DNA of 64,000 bases from Methylobacterium sp. CB376 (GCF_029714205.1 NZ_CP121648.1:3552001-3616000), one strand, 5' to 3'. Counted from the first letter of the stretch, positions 38,289 through 48,151 are shown. Translations and numbers: made by a program. The notes: generated from the sequence alone by a model not told the origin.

Positions 38289-38601
38289 GCGCGGCCCCGC
38301 GCGAAGGGGTCTCGCCTGATCGGTTCAGCGCCGCGATCCGGCAAGGCCGACATCGGCTGCCCGGGCTCTGGCCGCGCGGGTCCGGCCTGGGGAGGGGAGC
38401 CTGGGGACCCCGGATGGGTGATGACGGCATCGGCGGGTTTTCATGCCGGCCCGATCACCGGGAAGCCGCGCGACGCCGATCCCGCGCCGATCCGACCGGA
38501 AGCCCCGGAAGTCGAGGTGACCGCCAAGCTCCGTCCGATTCTGCGCGGATCAGGCGGAAACCCCATCACGCGCCGTGCGGTCCGCGTGCTTGGCGCCCGC
38601 G
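38289..38601. other. Intergenic stretch without a recognised gene
   Basis: About 310 bp between ftcR and repeat R copy C. Short overlapping frames on both strands show no plausible start signal or protein-like composition. Nothing regulatory stands out. Confidence 0.5.
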
Positions 38602-38792
38602 GTGATCCGGGACCAGCTTGACCCAAGCGGATCCCGGATCACGCGCCTGCGCGGCGCCTGAGCGCGGCGCCTGAGCGCGGCGCCTGAGCGCGGCGCCTGA
38701 GCGCGGCGCCTGAGCGCGGCGCCTGGGCGAAGCCGACATCCGCATGGCCGAAATGGGAGATGGCGAAGCCATCAACCGGATGGCGTATGACG
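38602..38792. repeat. Palindromic dispersed repeat, family R, copy C, with 13-bp unit repeated six times
   Basis: Starts with an imperfect version of the family palindrome (38602-38642), then five exact tandem copies of CGGCGCCTGAGCG and a sixth variant (38652-38729), then GCCGACATCCGCATGGCCG, GGGAGATGGCGAAGCCATC and CCGGATGGCG as in copy B. Copies A and B carry the 13-bp unit only once per element. Confidence 0.88.
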
Positions 38793-38880
38793 GACCGCGT
38801 CCGCCAGCACCCCGGTCCCGGTCCTCCGGGCTCGCCGCGCGTGAGGGGAGCGCGCCGCTCGCGGGCGCGCCGGGCGGGCC

Positions 38881-39435
38881 CTACTGGCAGAAGGCCCGCG
38901 CCTGAGGCGTCCAGGTGCCGAAGCCGGTCGCCACCATGTTGGTGATGACTTGGCAGACATACTGCTTCTGGGCGGGGTTGTTGTTCGGGCCGGCGTGATA
39001 GCGCGCCACCGCGAGCGTCCAGGTGCCCTCGCGGGCCTTCAGCTCCTTGAGGAACCGCGTCGCGTATTCGACATTCGCTTTCGGATCCAGCATCGCCTCG
39101 ACGGAGCCGAACTTGGCCCCGTGGAAGTGATGGTTGATCTGCATGCAGCCGAGATCGATCAGCCGGGCGCCGCGGCGCCGGGCCTCGTCGAACTTGGCGC
39201 GCACGTCCGCGACGCTGCTGCCGAAATACGGCTTCCCCTCGATGTTCATGGCGAAGGGCTGCAGCGAGCCGCGCTTGCCGCTCTCGGTGAGCCCCACCGC
39301 GTAGAGCATGCCGAGCGGCACGCCGTGCCGCGTCGCCGCCTGCGCCATCTCGCGCTCGCAGACATTGGCGGCGACCGGCCCGGCGCTAGAGATAAACGCC
39401 GCTGCGGCCAGAATTGGACTGCGAACCCGTCTCAT
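38881..39435 (-). CDS. Periplasmic lytic transglycosylase of the flagellar cluster
   Basis: A 184-residue exported SLT-domain protein. A signal peptide (RSPILAAAAFISSAGPVAA) is followed by CEREMAQAATRHGVPLGMLYAVGLTESG, where the E of GLTESG is the catalytic glutamate, then DLGCMQINHHFHG and VARYHAGPNNNP. In Rhizobiales a transglycosylase gene follows fliK and probably opens peptidoglycan for the flagellar rod. The ATG at 39435 gives a proper signal peptide; it overlaps the end of fliK by 50 bases. Confidence 0.88.
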   Translation of the reverse strand: MRRVRSPILAAAAFISSAGPVAANVCEREMAQAATRHGVPLGMLYAVGLTESGKRGSLQPFAMNIEGKPYFGSSVADVRAKFDEARRRGARLIDLGCMQINHHFHGAKFGSVEAMLDPKANVEYATRFLKELKAREGTWTLAVARYHAGPNNNPAQKQYVCQVITNMVATGFGTWTPQARAFCQ

Positions 39436-41398
39436 CCTGCGTGTTCCCTCGCGCTCCGGCGCGCTGGTCGGCACCCGCCTCCTGGCGGCGGGCCGGGTGG
39501 TCGGACCCGTCGGCGAAGGAAGGCTGTCCGCCGCCCGGCGCGCCGAACCCTCCGCTCCCTGCCGGGGACGCGAAGCCCTGCGGGCCGCTGCCCCGGGAAT
39601 CCGCCGCCTGGATGCCGATGCTGTCGGGCCGGTATCCGGCCTCCCGCAGCAGTCCGGCGAGGAGGTCCGCATCCTTGCGCAGCATCTCCGCCGTCTCGGC
39701 ACGGCTGGTCTTGAGACTCATGTCGAGCTGCCCGTCGCGCAGGCGCATCGTCACCGTGACCGAGCCGAGATCGGCCGGTCTCAGCTGGAGCGTCAGGATG
39801 CGCAGCGGTCCGGCCGCCATCGCGGTGCTCGGTCCGCCCTGCGCGTCGAGAGAGGCCACGAGGTGCGGCAGCGTGGCGGAGGGCAGGGCGCCCGAGGGCG
39901 GCGCGCCCGGAGGAGGTGCGGATGACGGCCTCGCGGCCGCACCGGCCGCATTCACCGGCAGGGCGAGCGCCCCCGGATCGCCCGCGTCGCCCGGGCGCGG
40001 CGCCTCGGCCGGGAACCCGGCAGCCGTCATTCCCGCGACAGGTTCGGCGGCCACCGTCGGCGTCCCGGCATGCGCGCGGATCGGCGCACGGGCCTCCTGG
40101 CGCCCGCCCTCGGCGGCCGCCGGCGCGACAGGACCGGCCTTGGCCGGCCCCGGCGCGTCCGTGCCGCCGAACCCGTCCCCTGCCCGATCGCCGACGGCCC
40201 GGTTCTCGCCCGCGGCGCCGGAGTCGCGGCCGGCCCGACCGCCGGGCCCGAGGGGCCGCGGCGCGATCCCCGCGCGGGCCGACGGGCCCGCCACCGGCTG
40301 CGACGCGGCGGGCGCGGAAGCTGCCGGCCGCGCGCCCGCGTCGCCCGCCGGAGCCGACGCGAGGGCGGCCTGCGGCGACGAGGAGGATCCCGCCGCCTGC
40401 CTGCTCGCGGGCAGCTCGGGGACCGGCGCCGCGGAGGCCAGGAGGGCGGCCGAGCCGGCCGCATCCGGCCGGGGCGCCGTCGCGGGCGCTGCCGCATCGC
40501 GGGCGGGTGCGGAGGAATCCTGGACCCGGTTCGGCCACCCGGTCGTCGCGGTGGCGCTCGGCGTGGCGAGGGCCCTCGCCGGCCCCCCTGCGGCCCAGGT
40601 CGGGTCGGTCGAAGGCGCGTCCGCGCGCTGCGGGCGCGACGGCCCGCTCGCCGCCCCGGTCGGACCGGAGGGCCGCGGGGCGCCCACGCCGGCGCGTCCG
40701 CCCGCGGCACCGGACGCAGCGAGGGCGTCGGGCCGGAGCAGGCGCGGCGCGGCCTCCCCGGCCGGAGGCGGCTCGGCCTCCTGGGTGAGGGCGGCGAGCG
40801 CCGCGACGGGATCCCCGCCGGCCTCGGGCCCGGCCGCCAGCAGCTGCGGCATGACCGGGTTGAAGTGGGTTTCCTGCGCCAGGACCGTCGCAGGCGGCAG
40901 GACGGTCGCGACCGGCGCCGGCCCGGTGCCGGGCGCGAGCAGCGCCGGAGGCTGAGCGGGGACCGCCGGCGCAGCCGTCTGATCCGCGGCGGCGACCGAG
41001 GCGGACGCGCCGAACGCGCCGAGCTGGGCCGCGAGGGCGGCCACGGCTTCCTGCGCGAGCGCGGCGGTGAGGGCATTCGCGACATCCGGCCGCTCCGGCG
41101 CCGTCGCGGGTGCGGGGCCCGGGGCCTCGGTCGAGGCGGCGCCGTCCCCCTCGCCGGCCGCCAGCGCGCTGAGGCGCTGCAGGAGCGCGGCGGCCCGTTC
41201 CTGCTTCGGCGGCGCCGGCGCGATGAGGGCGGCCGGGCCCCGGGCCGGCGCGTCGCGGCGCTCGTCCAGGGCATCGAGCACCGTGTCGAAGCTGTCCTGG
41301 CCGGAGGGGGCCCGGCCATCCCCGTCCGAGGATCCCCGGCCGGACGTCGCGTCGACGGCGATCCGGATCAGGCCGTGGAGGCTGTCGAGGGCGTTCAT
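39386..41398 (-). CDS. fliK: Flagellar hook-length control protein FliK
   Basis: Exported ruler protein that sets hook length and triggers the FlhB switch. The 670-residue protein is mostly an Ala/Pro/Gly-rich low-complexity ruler, longer than the enteric about 400. The C-terminal Flg_hook domain (about 545-620) has LRILTLQLRPADLGSVTVTM, RDGQLDMSLKTSRAETAEML and LAGLLREAGYRPDSIGIQ. The ATG at 41398 overlaps the motC stop (ATGA). The reading frame stays open far upstream through motC and motB; that extension is not coding. Confidence 0.88.
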   Translation of the reverse strand: MNALDSLHGLIRIAVDATSGRGSSDGDGRAPSGQDSFDTVLDALDERRDAPARGPAALIAPAPPKQERAAALLQRLSALAAGEGDGAASTEAPGPAPATAPERPDVANALTAALAQEAVAALAAQLGAFGASASVAAADQTAAPAVPAQPPALLAPGTGPAPVATVLPPATVLAQETHFNPVMPQLLAAGPEAGGDPVAALAALTQEAEPPPAGEAAPRLLRPDALAASGAAGGRAGVGAPRPSGPTGAASGPSRPQRADAPSTDPTWAAGGPARALATPSATATTGWPNRVQDSSAPARDAAAPATAPRPDAAGSAALLASAAPVPELPASRQAAGSSSSPQAALASAPAGDAGARPAASAPAASQPVAGPSARAGIAPRPLGPGGRAGRDSGAAGENRAVGDRAGDGFGGTDAPGPAKAGPVAPAAAEGGRQEARAPIRAHAGTPTVAAEPVAGMTAAGFPAEAPRPGDAGDPGALALPVNAAGAAARPSSAPPPGAPPSGALPSATLPHLVASLDAQGGPSTAMAAGPLRILTLQLRPADLGSVTVTMRLRDGQLDMSLKTSRAETAEMLRKDADLLAGLLREAGYRPDSIGIQAADSRGSGPQGFASPAGSGGFGAPGGGQPSFADGSDHPARRQEAGADQRAGARGNTQDETGSQSNSGRSGVYL

Positions 41399-42733
41399 GG
41401 GCGCGTCCTCCGCATCATGTCGTCGATCTGTTCGATCGCCTCCTGGGCGCGGGCGATCGTCTTGGCCTGGGGGACGGGCCGCTTGCCGTCGGCGGCCTCC
41501 TCGGGAGGAGTCGCGGGAGCGGGCGGCAGGTCGCGGCGGATCTGCGCCGCCGTCGACAGGGCGGCGTCGAGCAGACCGGCATCCGCGCTCGGCAGGGCCG
41601 CGCGGTCCAGGCTGCGCAGCACCGCGTAGGCGCCGTCGAACCCGTCCGGCGTGGCGATCGCGGCCGCCGCCCGGTAGAGCCGGGCCTGGGCCGCCCTCAC
41701 GCTGCCGGCCTCGACCAGGGCCGCCGCGCGGTTGGCGGCGAAGACCGCGGCCCGCATCTCCCCCTGCTCCACCGCCGCCCGGGCGACGAGCAGGTAGAGG
41801 TCGCCCCGCCCCTCGGGCTCGATCTCGGCCAGCATCGCTTCCAGGCGCCCGATCCGGACCGGGTCGTCGCCGTATTTGAGGCGGGTGAGCGCCGCGGCGA
41901 AGCGCTGGCGGAAATTGCCCGCGTAGACCGAGTGCCGGAAGCGCCGCAGGTACTGGATCGAGAGCGCCTCGAAGCGCGGGATGTTGCCCGCCTGGGCGAG
42001 GACGAACACCTCGCGGCGCAGCGCCCCCTCCTCCACCAGCGTGCCCGGGGCGAGCAGCCGGGCGAGATCGAGGAGCCGGAGGGCCTGATCGGGATTCTCG
42101 CGCACCACCAGGGCGGATTGCGCGAGGGCGACCTGGCCGCCGAGGCTGGCCGGAAGGGTCTGCGCGTCGAGCTTGGTGAGCACCGTGCGGGCGTCCCTCT
42201 CGCGCCCCTCCAGGAAGGCGAGGGCTCCCTGCAGGAGCGGCGCCTCGGAATCCGGCAGGCTGCCGGCCTCGATCACGCGCCGGAGCACGCCCGGCCCGCC
42301 GCCGGCGAGCGCGAAGGTCACGGCGGCCTGCACGTTGGCGGGCTTGCCCCAGGTCTCCGGTTCGAGCCCGATCAGGCGCTGCTCGATATGCGCGATGAGC
42401 TGGCGCTGGGCGAGGTGGGCCTGGGTGCCGCCGCGGGCGATGCGGTCCTGAAGGAGCTGCAGCGTGCGCACGAGCTCGACCGACAGGCTGCGCGGCGCGA
42501 CCGGCAGCGGCGCGACGACCGCCGCGGCGGCGGAACCGCCGTGCCCGCCACCGCCGCCCGCCGCCGGAGGGCTCGCCGCGTGGCCGGAACCGGCCGCGCC
42601 CTCGGCCTTGCCGTCGCCGTGGCCGCCCGCCCCGCCCCCCCCTCGCCCGCGCGGCGCCGGCGAGGACCAGGCCGCAGAGCAGGGCCAGCGCGACGGGCCG
42701 CCCGAGGGCGCGCGGGACCCTCTGGCCCGTCAC
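41395..42733 (-). pseudogene. motC: Chemotaxis/motility protein MotC, frame broken in an 8-base C run
   Basis: Periplasmic protein that positions MotB in Rhizobiales. The GTG at 42733 overlaps the motB stop (GTGA) and encodes a good signal peptide (RPVALALLCGLVLAGAARA). The mature protein (PLPVAPRSLSVELVRTLQ, then a helical repeat region to 41395) is in the neighbouring frame. The shift maps to eight C at 42635-42642; removing one joins the frames through a Gly/Ala/His-rich linker into about 445 residues, the family length. It is a sequencing error, a real mutation or a reversible slippage site. The stop overlaps fliK (ATGA). Confidence 0.8.
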
Positions 42734-44070
42734 TCGGGCTTCTCCCGCAGCAGGATCTCGATGCGCCGGTTCTCGGCGGCCATCGGATCGGAGGGATTGC
42801 GCGGCTGCCGGTCGGCGTGGCCCTCGATCCGGACGATGCGGCGCTCCGCGACGCCGCCGCGGATCAGCATGTAGGCCGCCATCTGCGCCCGGGCGCTCGA
42901 CAGGCGCCAGTTGTCGTAGCTCTCCGACTTGAACGGGCGCGCATCCGTGTGGCCGCGCAGGACGATCTGGCCCGGCCGGCTGCTCAGCACCTTGGCGATG
43001 CGCTCCAGGGCCTTGACCACCTTCGCCTGCGGCTCGGCCGAACCGACGTTGAACATGCTGAAATTGAGCTCGTCCGTGATGCTGATGAGCGTGCCTTCGC
43101 CGGTGCGGCGCACCTCGACCTTCGGGGCCGGTGCTCCGGTCGCGAGGGGCTGGACCGCCTTCAGGACCTCCGCCTTGAGCTCGGCCAGGGCGGCGTTCTC
43201 GCCCGGCTCCGCGGCCTTGGCGTCGACCGGCGCGACGGCCGCGGGCTTGACCTCCGCGGGCTTGGCCTCCGCGGGCTTGGCCTCCGCAGGCTTGGCCTCC
43301 GCAGGCTTGGCCTCGGCGGGTTTGGCCTCGGCGGGTTTGGCCTCGGCGGGTTTGGCCTCGGTCCGCTCCGGCTTCGCGCCCGGCGGCTTGAGCAGGTCGG
43401 CGATCTCCTTCGGCACCAGGTCCAGCCCCGTCCGACCCTCGCGCGCCGCATTCGGCAGCGCCGCCCTGGCATCGACGCGGCTGGGGGTCTTCGCCACGGT
43501 GTTGATCGGGCCGGGCGTCTCGCTGCGCGCCTGCGGCAGCGGGGCGACCTGCCAGTAGAGCGGGTCGAAGGGGTCGCGGGCCGCCTCGCCGCCGGTCACG
43601 CCCGGCTTGCCCTCCTGGACGGTGACCGCGTCGGCCGAGGAGGCGTCGCCGGGCCGCTCCGCATCGGCCTCGGCGGCGAGCTTCGCCAGGACCGCGTAGG
43701 GATCCTGGAACAGGGCCGCCTCCTTGGCGCGGCTGGCGGAGCCGCTCGTCGAGGAATCCTTGCCCTTGCCCTCGCCGCCCTTGCTCTCGCCGGTCTTGCC
43801 GGGCTCGCCGCTGTCGCTCGGCGCGTTGGTCGGATCGCGCAGCCCCTTCTTCTCGGGGGACATCTCGGCGAGGCGGATCGGGTTGAAGTAGTCGGCGATC
43901 GCGCTCTTCGTCTCCTTGCTGGTCGAGTTGACCAGCCACAGCACCAGGAAGAGCGACATCATGGCGGTCATGAAGTCGGCGAGCGCGATCTTCCAGGCGG
44001 CGCTGTGATGGCCGTCCTCGTCGTCGCCGCGGCGACGGACGATGATGATCTCGTGGGCCTCGTCCGCCAT
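42730..44070 (-). CDS. motB: Flagellar motor stator protein MotB
   Basis: Stator subunit that anchors MotA to peptidoglycan. The 446-residue protein has a single N-terminal membrane helix with the proton-binding D32 (LADFMTAMMSLFLVLWLV), a very long linker and a C-terminal OmpA/peptidoglycan-binding domain (LNFSMFNVGSAEPQ, GHTDARPFKSESYDNWRLS, MAAENRRIEILL). The linker carries seven tandem AKPAE pentapeptides (DNA about 43243-43357). It starts one base after the fliH-like gene and ends in a GTGA overlap with motC. Confidence 0.94.
   Translation of the reverse strand: MADEAHEIIIVRRRGDDEDGHHSAAWKIALADFMTAMMSLFLVLWLVNSTSKETKSAIADYFNPIRLAEMSPEKKGLRDPTNAPSDSGEPGKTGESKGGEGKGKDSSTSGSASRAKEAALFQDPYAVLAKLAAEADAERPGDASSADAVTVQEGKPGVTGGEAARDPFDPLYWQVAPLPQARSETPGPINTVAKTPSRVDARAALPNAAREGRTGLDLVPKEIADLLKPPGAKPERTEAKPAEAKPAEAKPAEAKPAEAKPAEAKPAEAKPAEVKPAAVAPVDAKAAEPGENAALAELKAEVLKAVQPLATGAPAPKVEVRRTGEGTLISITDELNFSMFNVGSAEPQAKVVKALERIAKVLSSRPGQIVLRGHTDARPFKSESYDNWRLSSARAQMAAYMLIRGGVAERRIVRIEGHADRQPRNPSDPMAAENRRIEILLREKPE
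43243..43357 (-). repeat. 15-bp tandem repeats encoding AKPAE pentapeptides in motB
   Basis: Seven consecutive units of about 15 bp (GCCTCSGCGGGCTTG-type on the plus strand) encode AKPAE repeats in the MotB linker. The units are near-identical, so copy number could change by slippage without a frameshift. Confidence 0.85.
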
Positions 44071-44071
44071 C

Positions 44072-44734
44072 TCAGGCCTCCGTCACCGCCGCCGAGAGCA
44101 GGCCGGTCCAGGCGGCGAGCTGCGACTCGATCACCGCGTCCTCCGCCGTCACGGTCACGTCCGCCCCCTGCGCGGGCGCGAAGGCGATCCCCTGCGCCTG
44201 CGGGCCGAGCGCCGCCGCGAGCGCGTCGAGCAGGTCCTGCGGGCCGCTCACCCGGACGGCCGGCTTGGCGGCATCCGCGAGGAGCCGCGCGATCGCGTCG
44301 CGCAACTCGGCGACGGCGCGGGCGCGCACCGCCTCGCCGAGAACCGGCAGGAGCAGGTGGGCCAGGCGCGCGGCCAGCCGGGCCTCGATCTCGCCCGTCG
44401 CCCGGATCAGCGCCGCCGCGAGGACCTGGCCCTCCTCCTCGGCCCAGGCCCGGCGGGATTCGCGCATCTGCGCGTCGGCGACGGCCTGGGATTCGGCGAG
44501 GGCGGCGTCCAGGGCGGCGGCGGTCTCGGCCGCCGCCTGGGCCCGGCCGAGCCTCCGGCCGCGCTCCTCGGCCTCCCGCAGCAGGGCCTCGCGGTCCTCC
44601 GCCGGGGGCGGGGGCGGGGGCGGCTCCGCCGAGCGGCGCGCGGAGCGCAGCAGGACGGCGAGGGGCTCGGCCTCGGCGGCGGCGGAGGTCTCCGCCGAGA
44701 AATCGGGCAGGTAGCGGGCGAAGATCGCGGTCAT
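44072..44734 (-). CDS. fliH: FliH-like flagellar export stator protein
   Basis: A 220-residue protein with a short N-terminal motif (MTAIFARYLPDF), a polyproline stretch, a long Ala/Glu/Arg-rich coiled coil (about 45-115) and a C-terminal globular part (ADAAKPAVRVSGPQDLLDAL and on), the layout of FliH/YscL-type stators of the export ATPase. Sequence identity in this family is low, so the name rests largely on architecture and its place between fliF and motB. Its ATG overlaps the fliF stop by one base. Confidence 0.72.
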   Translation of the reverse strand: MTAIFARYLPDFSAETSAAAEAEPLAVLLRSARRSAEPPPPPPPAEDREALLREAEERGRRLGRAQAAAETAAALDAALAESQAVADAQMRESRRAWAEEEGQVLAAALIRATGEIEARLAARLAHLLLPVLGEAVRARAVAELRDAIARLLADAAKPAVRVSGPQDLLDALAAALGPQAQGIAFAPAQGADVTVTAEDAVIESQLAAWTGLLSAAVTEA

Positions 44735-46452
44735 CAGGCCGGCTCCTCACGCATCAGCCAGCGCTTGAGGATGTTGGCGGCCTGCTCCTCGTCGAACTCG
44801 ATCATCTGCTCCAGCTTCTTCTGCGGCGAGGAGTTCATGCGGTTGGTGAGATCGTCGATCAGGCTCGCCATGACGGGCGGGCCGAGCTGCGCGGGCCCCG
44901 GCGTGCCGCCCGCGGCCGCGAGGGCCGCCGCCTCCGGCGAGCCTTCGAGCAGGCCCGCGGCGGCACTCCCGGCCTCGGCGCCCGGCAGCGCCGGCACCGC
45001 GCCTGCCGCGCCCTCGGCCGCGAGGGCCGCGATCTCCTGCTCGGCCGCCGGGACTTCCAGGATGGCCCGGAGGGCCGGGCGCAGGCCGAACCAGATCAGC
45101 AGGGAGGCGACGACCAGGATGGTGGCGGCGTTGATCAGCGTCGCCGACTGGCGCATCAGCACCTCGGTCAGGCTGAGCGGCGGCACCGGCTCGAGGGGCG
45201 CCCCGTCGTTGACGAAGCCCACCGCCGCGACCTTGACGTGGTCGCCGCGCTCCTTGCTGAAGCCGGCCGCCGAGGCGACGAGCTGCTCGATCTCGCCGAT
45301 CTGCTGGTCGATCGCGGCGGGCGGCGCGTTGGGGCCGGCGAGCGAGGACAGGCGAGACTTGTTCACCAGCACCGCCACCGAGATCTGCTTGATCCCGTAG
45401 CCGTCGCTCACCGTCTGGATGGTCTTCGAGGAGATCTCGTAATTGGTGAGGTCCTCGCGCTTCTGGGTCTCGGTGCTCGACGTGTCGTTCCCGTCCGAGC
45501 GCGTGCGCTGGTCGGGCAGGTTCTGCTGGGCCGTGGTCGGCCGCTGCGAGGAGCGGTTCTGCGAGTTCTCGGTCTCCCGCGTCGCCTTGACGGAGCGCTC
45601 GACCCGCTGGTCGGGGTTGAAGATCGTCTCGTTGGTGCTCGTCTTGTCGGTGTTGAGCCGGGCCGCGACGCTGACCTCGAAATTGCCGACGCCCAGATAG
45701 GGCGTCAGGGTGCGGCGGATGTTGTCCTGGATCTCGCGGTTCACGAGCTTCTCCAGGTTCGCCATCTTGCCGGTCGGGGCGTTGCCGACGTCGTCGCCGG
45801 AGAGGAGCAGCGTCCCGTCGGTGCCGATCACGGTGACGCGCTCGGGCTTCATGCCCGGGATCGCCGAGGCGACGAGGTGGCGGATCGCCTGGGCGCCGCT
45901 GCCGTCGTCGGCCGGCTCGGTGCGCACCACCACCGAGGCGGAGGGCGGCTGCTGCTCGCGCCGGAACGAGCCGCGATCCGGCAGCACGATGTGGACCCGC
46001 GCCGCCTTCACGCCCTTCATGGTCTGGATGGTGCGGGCGATCTCGCCCTCCAGGGCGCGCACCCGCGTCACCTCCTGCATGAAGGAGGTGAGGCCGAGGG
46101 AGCCGAGGTCGTTGAACAGCTCGTAGCCGGATTTCGAGCTCTGCGGCAGGCCCTTCTCGGCGAGCAGCATGCGCGCCTGGGCGGTGTGCCCGTAGGGGAC
46201 CAGCACGGCGGTGCCGTCGGTGCTGACGTCGAAGGGGATGTTGGCGTCCTTCAGCACCGAGCCGATGCGGCCGACATCGTCGCGGCTCAATCCCCCGTAG
46301 AGGGTCTCCTGGGCGGGGCGGCTGAGGTAATAGGCGCCGAGCCCGACCGCGAGGAACACCGTCAGCCCGATGATGCCGAGCGCCGCGAGGCGCCGGGCGC
46401 CGAGCTCGATGATGTTGTTCCAGAGCCTCTCGGCCTGTTCGCGACCTGACAT
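44734..46452 (-). CDS. fliF: Flagellar MS-ring protein FliF
   Basis: Forms the membrane ring on which the flagellum is built. The 572-residue protein has an N-terminal membrane helix (about 20-44), the YscJ/FliF ring domain (LYGGLSRDDVGRIGSVLKD, VARTIQTMKGVKAARVHI-like), a long linker, a second helix (about 450-475) and a C-terminal FliG-binding tail (QMIEFDEEQAANILKRWL). The ATG at 46452 is the first start of a tight minus-strand operon fliF-fliH-motB-motC-fliK-lytic transglycosylase. Confidence 0.94.
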   Translation of the reverse strand: MSGREQAERLWNNIIELGARRLAALGIIGLTVFLAVGLGAYYLSRPAQETLYGGLSRDDVGRIGSVLKDANIPFDVSTDGTAVLVPYGHTAQARMLLAEKGLPQSSKSGYELFNDLGSLGLTSFMQEVTRVRALEGEIARTIQTMKGVKAARVHIVLPDRGSFRREQQPPSASVVVRTEPADDGSGAQAIRHLVASAIPGMKPERVTVIGTDGTLLLSGDDVGNAPTGKMANLEKLVNREIQDNIRRTLTPYLGVGNFEVSVAARLNTDKTSTNETIFNPDQRVERSVKATRETENSQNRSSQRPTTAQQNLPDQRTRSDGNDTSSTETQKREDLTNYEISSKTIQTVSDGYGIKQISVAVLVNKSRLSSLAGPNAPPAAIDQQIGEIEQLVASAAGFSKERGDHVKVAAVGFVNDGAPLEPVPPLSLTEVLMRQSATLINAATILVVASLLIWFGLRPALRAILEVPAAEQEIAALAAEGAAGAVPALPGAEAGSAAAGLLEGSPEAAALAAAGGTPGPAQLGPPVMASLIDDLTNRMNSSPQKKLEQMIEFDEEQAANILKRWLMREEPA

Positions 46453-46805
46453 CGATGAACCGCCCTCGGGGTGAGACGATGGGAGCCTGATCGCGCCCCA
46501 TGTTGGGGGTCAGCCTTGTGCGGAGGTTGCGCGGATCCCCCGGCGGCAGAGGGCGGCCGGCGGGTGCGCCCCGCCGGGGCTTGCCACGGCCCTGCGGGGC
46601 TTGCCACGACGCCCTGCGGGGCTTGCCGCTGGGCTTGCCGCGGGGCCCTGCGGGGCTTGCCGCGGGCCTGCGGGGCCCGCCGCGCGGGTGCGCGCTCGGG
46701 CCTCGCGTGACGCGCGCGCGCCCTCGTGCTATGGCGCCGCCCCGAACACCCTCCCTCCCCCGATCAGGCCTGCTCGCGCTCCTCCCGCCGCGGGGCGGGC
46801 GAGCG
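46453..46805. repeat. Divergent fliF-rimO gap with degenerate CCTGCGGGGCTTGCC repeats
   Basis: No gene is supported in this 350-bp gap. Positions about 46570-46680 hold five or six degenerate tandem units of CCTGCGGGGCTTGCC(A/G)CG. Promoters for both fliF and rimO should lie here, but no clear -35/-10 pair was found. Confidence 0.65.
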
Positions 46806-48131
46806 ATGCATCCCCTGATGAGTGCTGCCCCCAAGATCTCCTTCGTGTCGCTCGGCTGCCCGAAGGCCCTCGTCGATTCCGAGCGGATCCTCACGCACCT
46901 GCGCGCGGAGGGGTACGAACTCGCCCGCAAGCACGACGGCGCCGACGTCGTCATCGTCAACACCTGCGGCTTCCTCGATTCCGCCAAGGCGGAATCCCTG
47001 CAGGCGATCGGCGAGGCGATGGCCGAGAACGGCCGGGTGATCGTCACCGGCTGCATGGGGGCGCAGCCCGAGGAGATCCGCGAGCGCTACCCGAACCTGC
47101 TCGCGGTCACCGGCCCGCAGGCCTACGAATCCGTGGTCGCGGCCGTGCACGAGGCGGTGCCGCCCGCGCACGATCCCTACCTCGACCTCGTGCCGCCCCA
47201 GGGCGTGAAGCTGACGCCGCGCCACTACGCCTACCTGAAGATTTCCGAGGGCTGCAACAACCGCTGCACGTTCTGCATCATCCCGTCCCTGCGCGGCGAC
47301 CTCGTCAGCCGCCCGGCCGGCGACGTGCTGCGCGAGGCCGAGAAGCTGGTGAAGGCGGGCGTCAAGGAACTCCTCGTCATCTCCCAGGACACCAGCGCCT
47401 ACGGGGTCGACCTGCGCTACGCGGCGAGCCCCTGGCGCGACGGCGAGGTGCGGGCGCGCTTCGTCGACCTCGCCCGGGCCCTCGGCGAGCTCGGCGTCTG
47501 GGTGCGCCTGCACTACGTCTATCCCTACCCGCACGTGGACGAGGTCATCCCGCTCATGGCGGAGGGCAAGGTGCTGCCCTACCTCGACATGCCGCTCCAG
47601 CACGCGAGCCCCTCGGTGCTGCGGCGCATGCGCCGCCCCGCCAACCAGGAGAAGATGCTGGAGCGCATCCGCGGCTGGCGCTCGGTCTGCCCCGACCTCG
47701 CCATCCGCTCGACCTTCATCGTCGGCTTCCCGGGCGAGACCGAGGCCGAGTTCGAGGAGCTGCTGTCCTGGCTCGCCGAGGCGAAGCTGGAGCGGGTCGG
47801 CTGCTTCCCCTACGAGCCGGTCCGGGGCGCCGCCGCGAACGAGGTCGCGCCCCCGGTCCCCGACGAGGTCAAGGCGGAGCGCTACCGCCGCTTCATGGAG
47901 GCCCAGGCCGCCGTGTCGCTGCGGCTGCAGAGGGCCAAGGTCGGCAAGCGCCTGCCGGTGATCATCGACGAGGCCGGGCCGACCGTCGCCAGGGGCCGCT
48001 CCAAATCCGACGCGCCGGAGATCGACGGCAGCGTCCACGTCGCCTCCCGGCGCCCGGTGCGGGCGGGCGACATCGTCACGGTGAAGATCGAGCGCGCCGA
48101 CACCTACGACCTGCACGGGATCGCGGTCTGA
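46806..48131 (+). CDS. rimO: Ribosomal protein S12 methylthiotransferase
   Basis: Radical-SAM enzyme with two iron-sulphur clusters that adds methylthio to Asp of ribosomal protein S12. The 441 residues show the MTTase N-domain ([34 protein letters not shown]), the radical-SAM CX3CX2C motif [17 protein letters not shown] and a C-terminal TRAM domain ([15 protein letters not shown]). These features separate RimO from MiaB. The ATG at 46806 is used; a second in-frame ATG at 46818 is also plausible. Confidence 0.95.
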
Positions 48132-48151
48132 GCCGCGAGAACCGCGGCGGC

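Noticed and set aside
41399..43939. The fliK frame stays open upstream for about 850 codons on the minus strand
   Set aside because: It overlaps motC and motB, which have clear domains; the extension is Arg/Gly-rich high-GC shadow sequence. Only the first bases after 42733 (motC signal peptide) are coding in that frame.
41932..46449. Plus-strand frame of 1505 codons across the fliF-motC operon
   Set aside because: Entirely antisense to a well-supported flagellar operon and low complexity.
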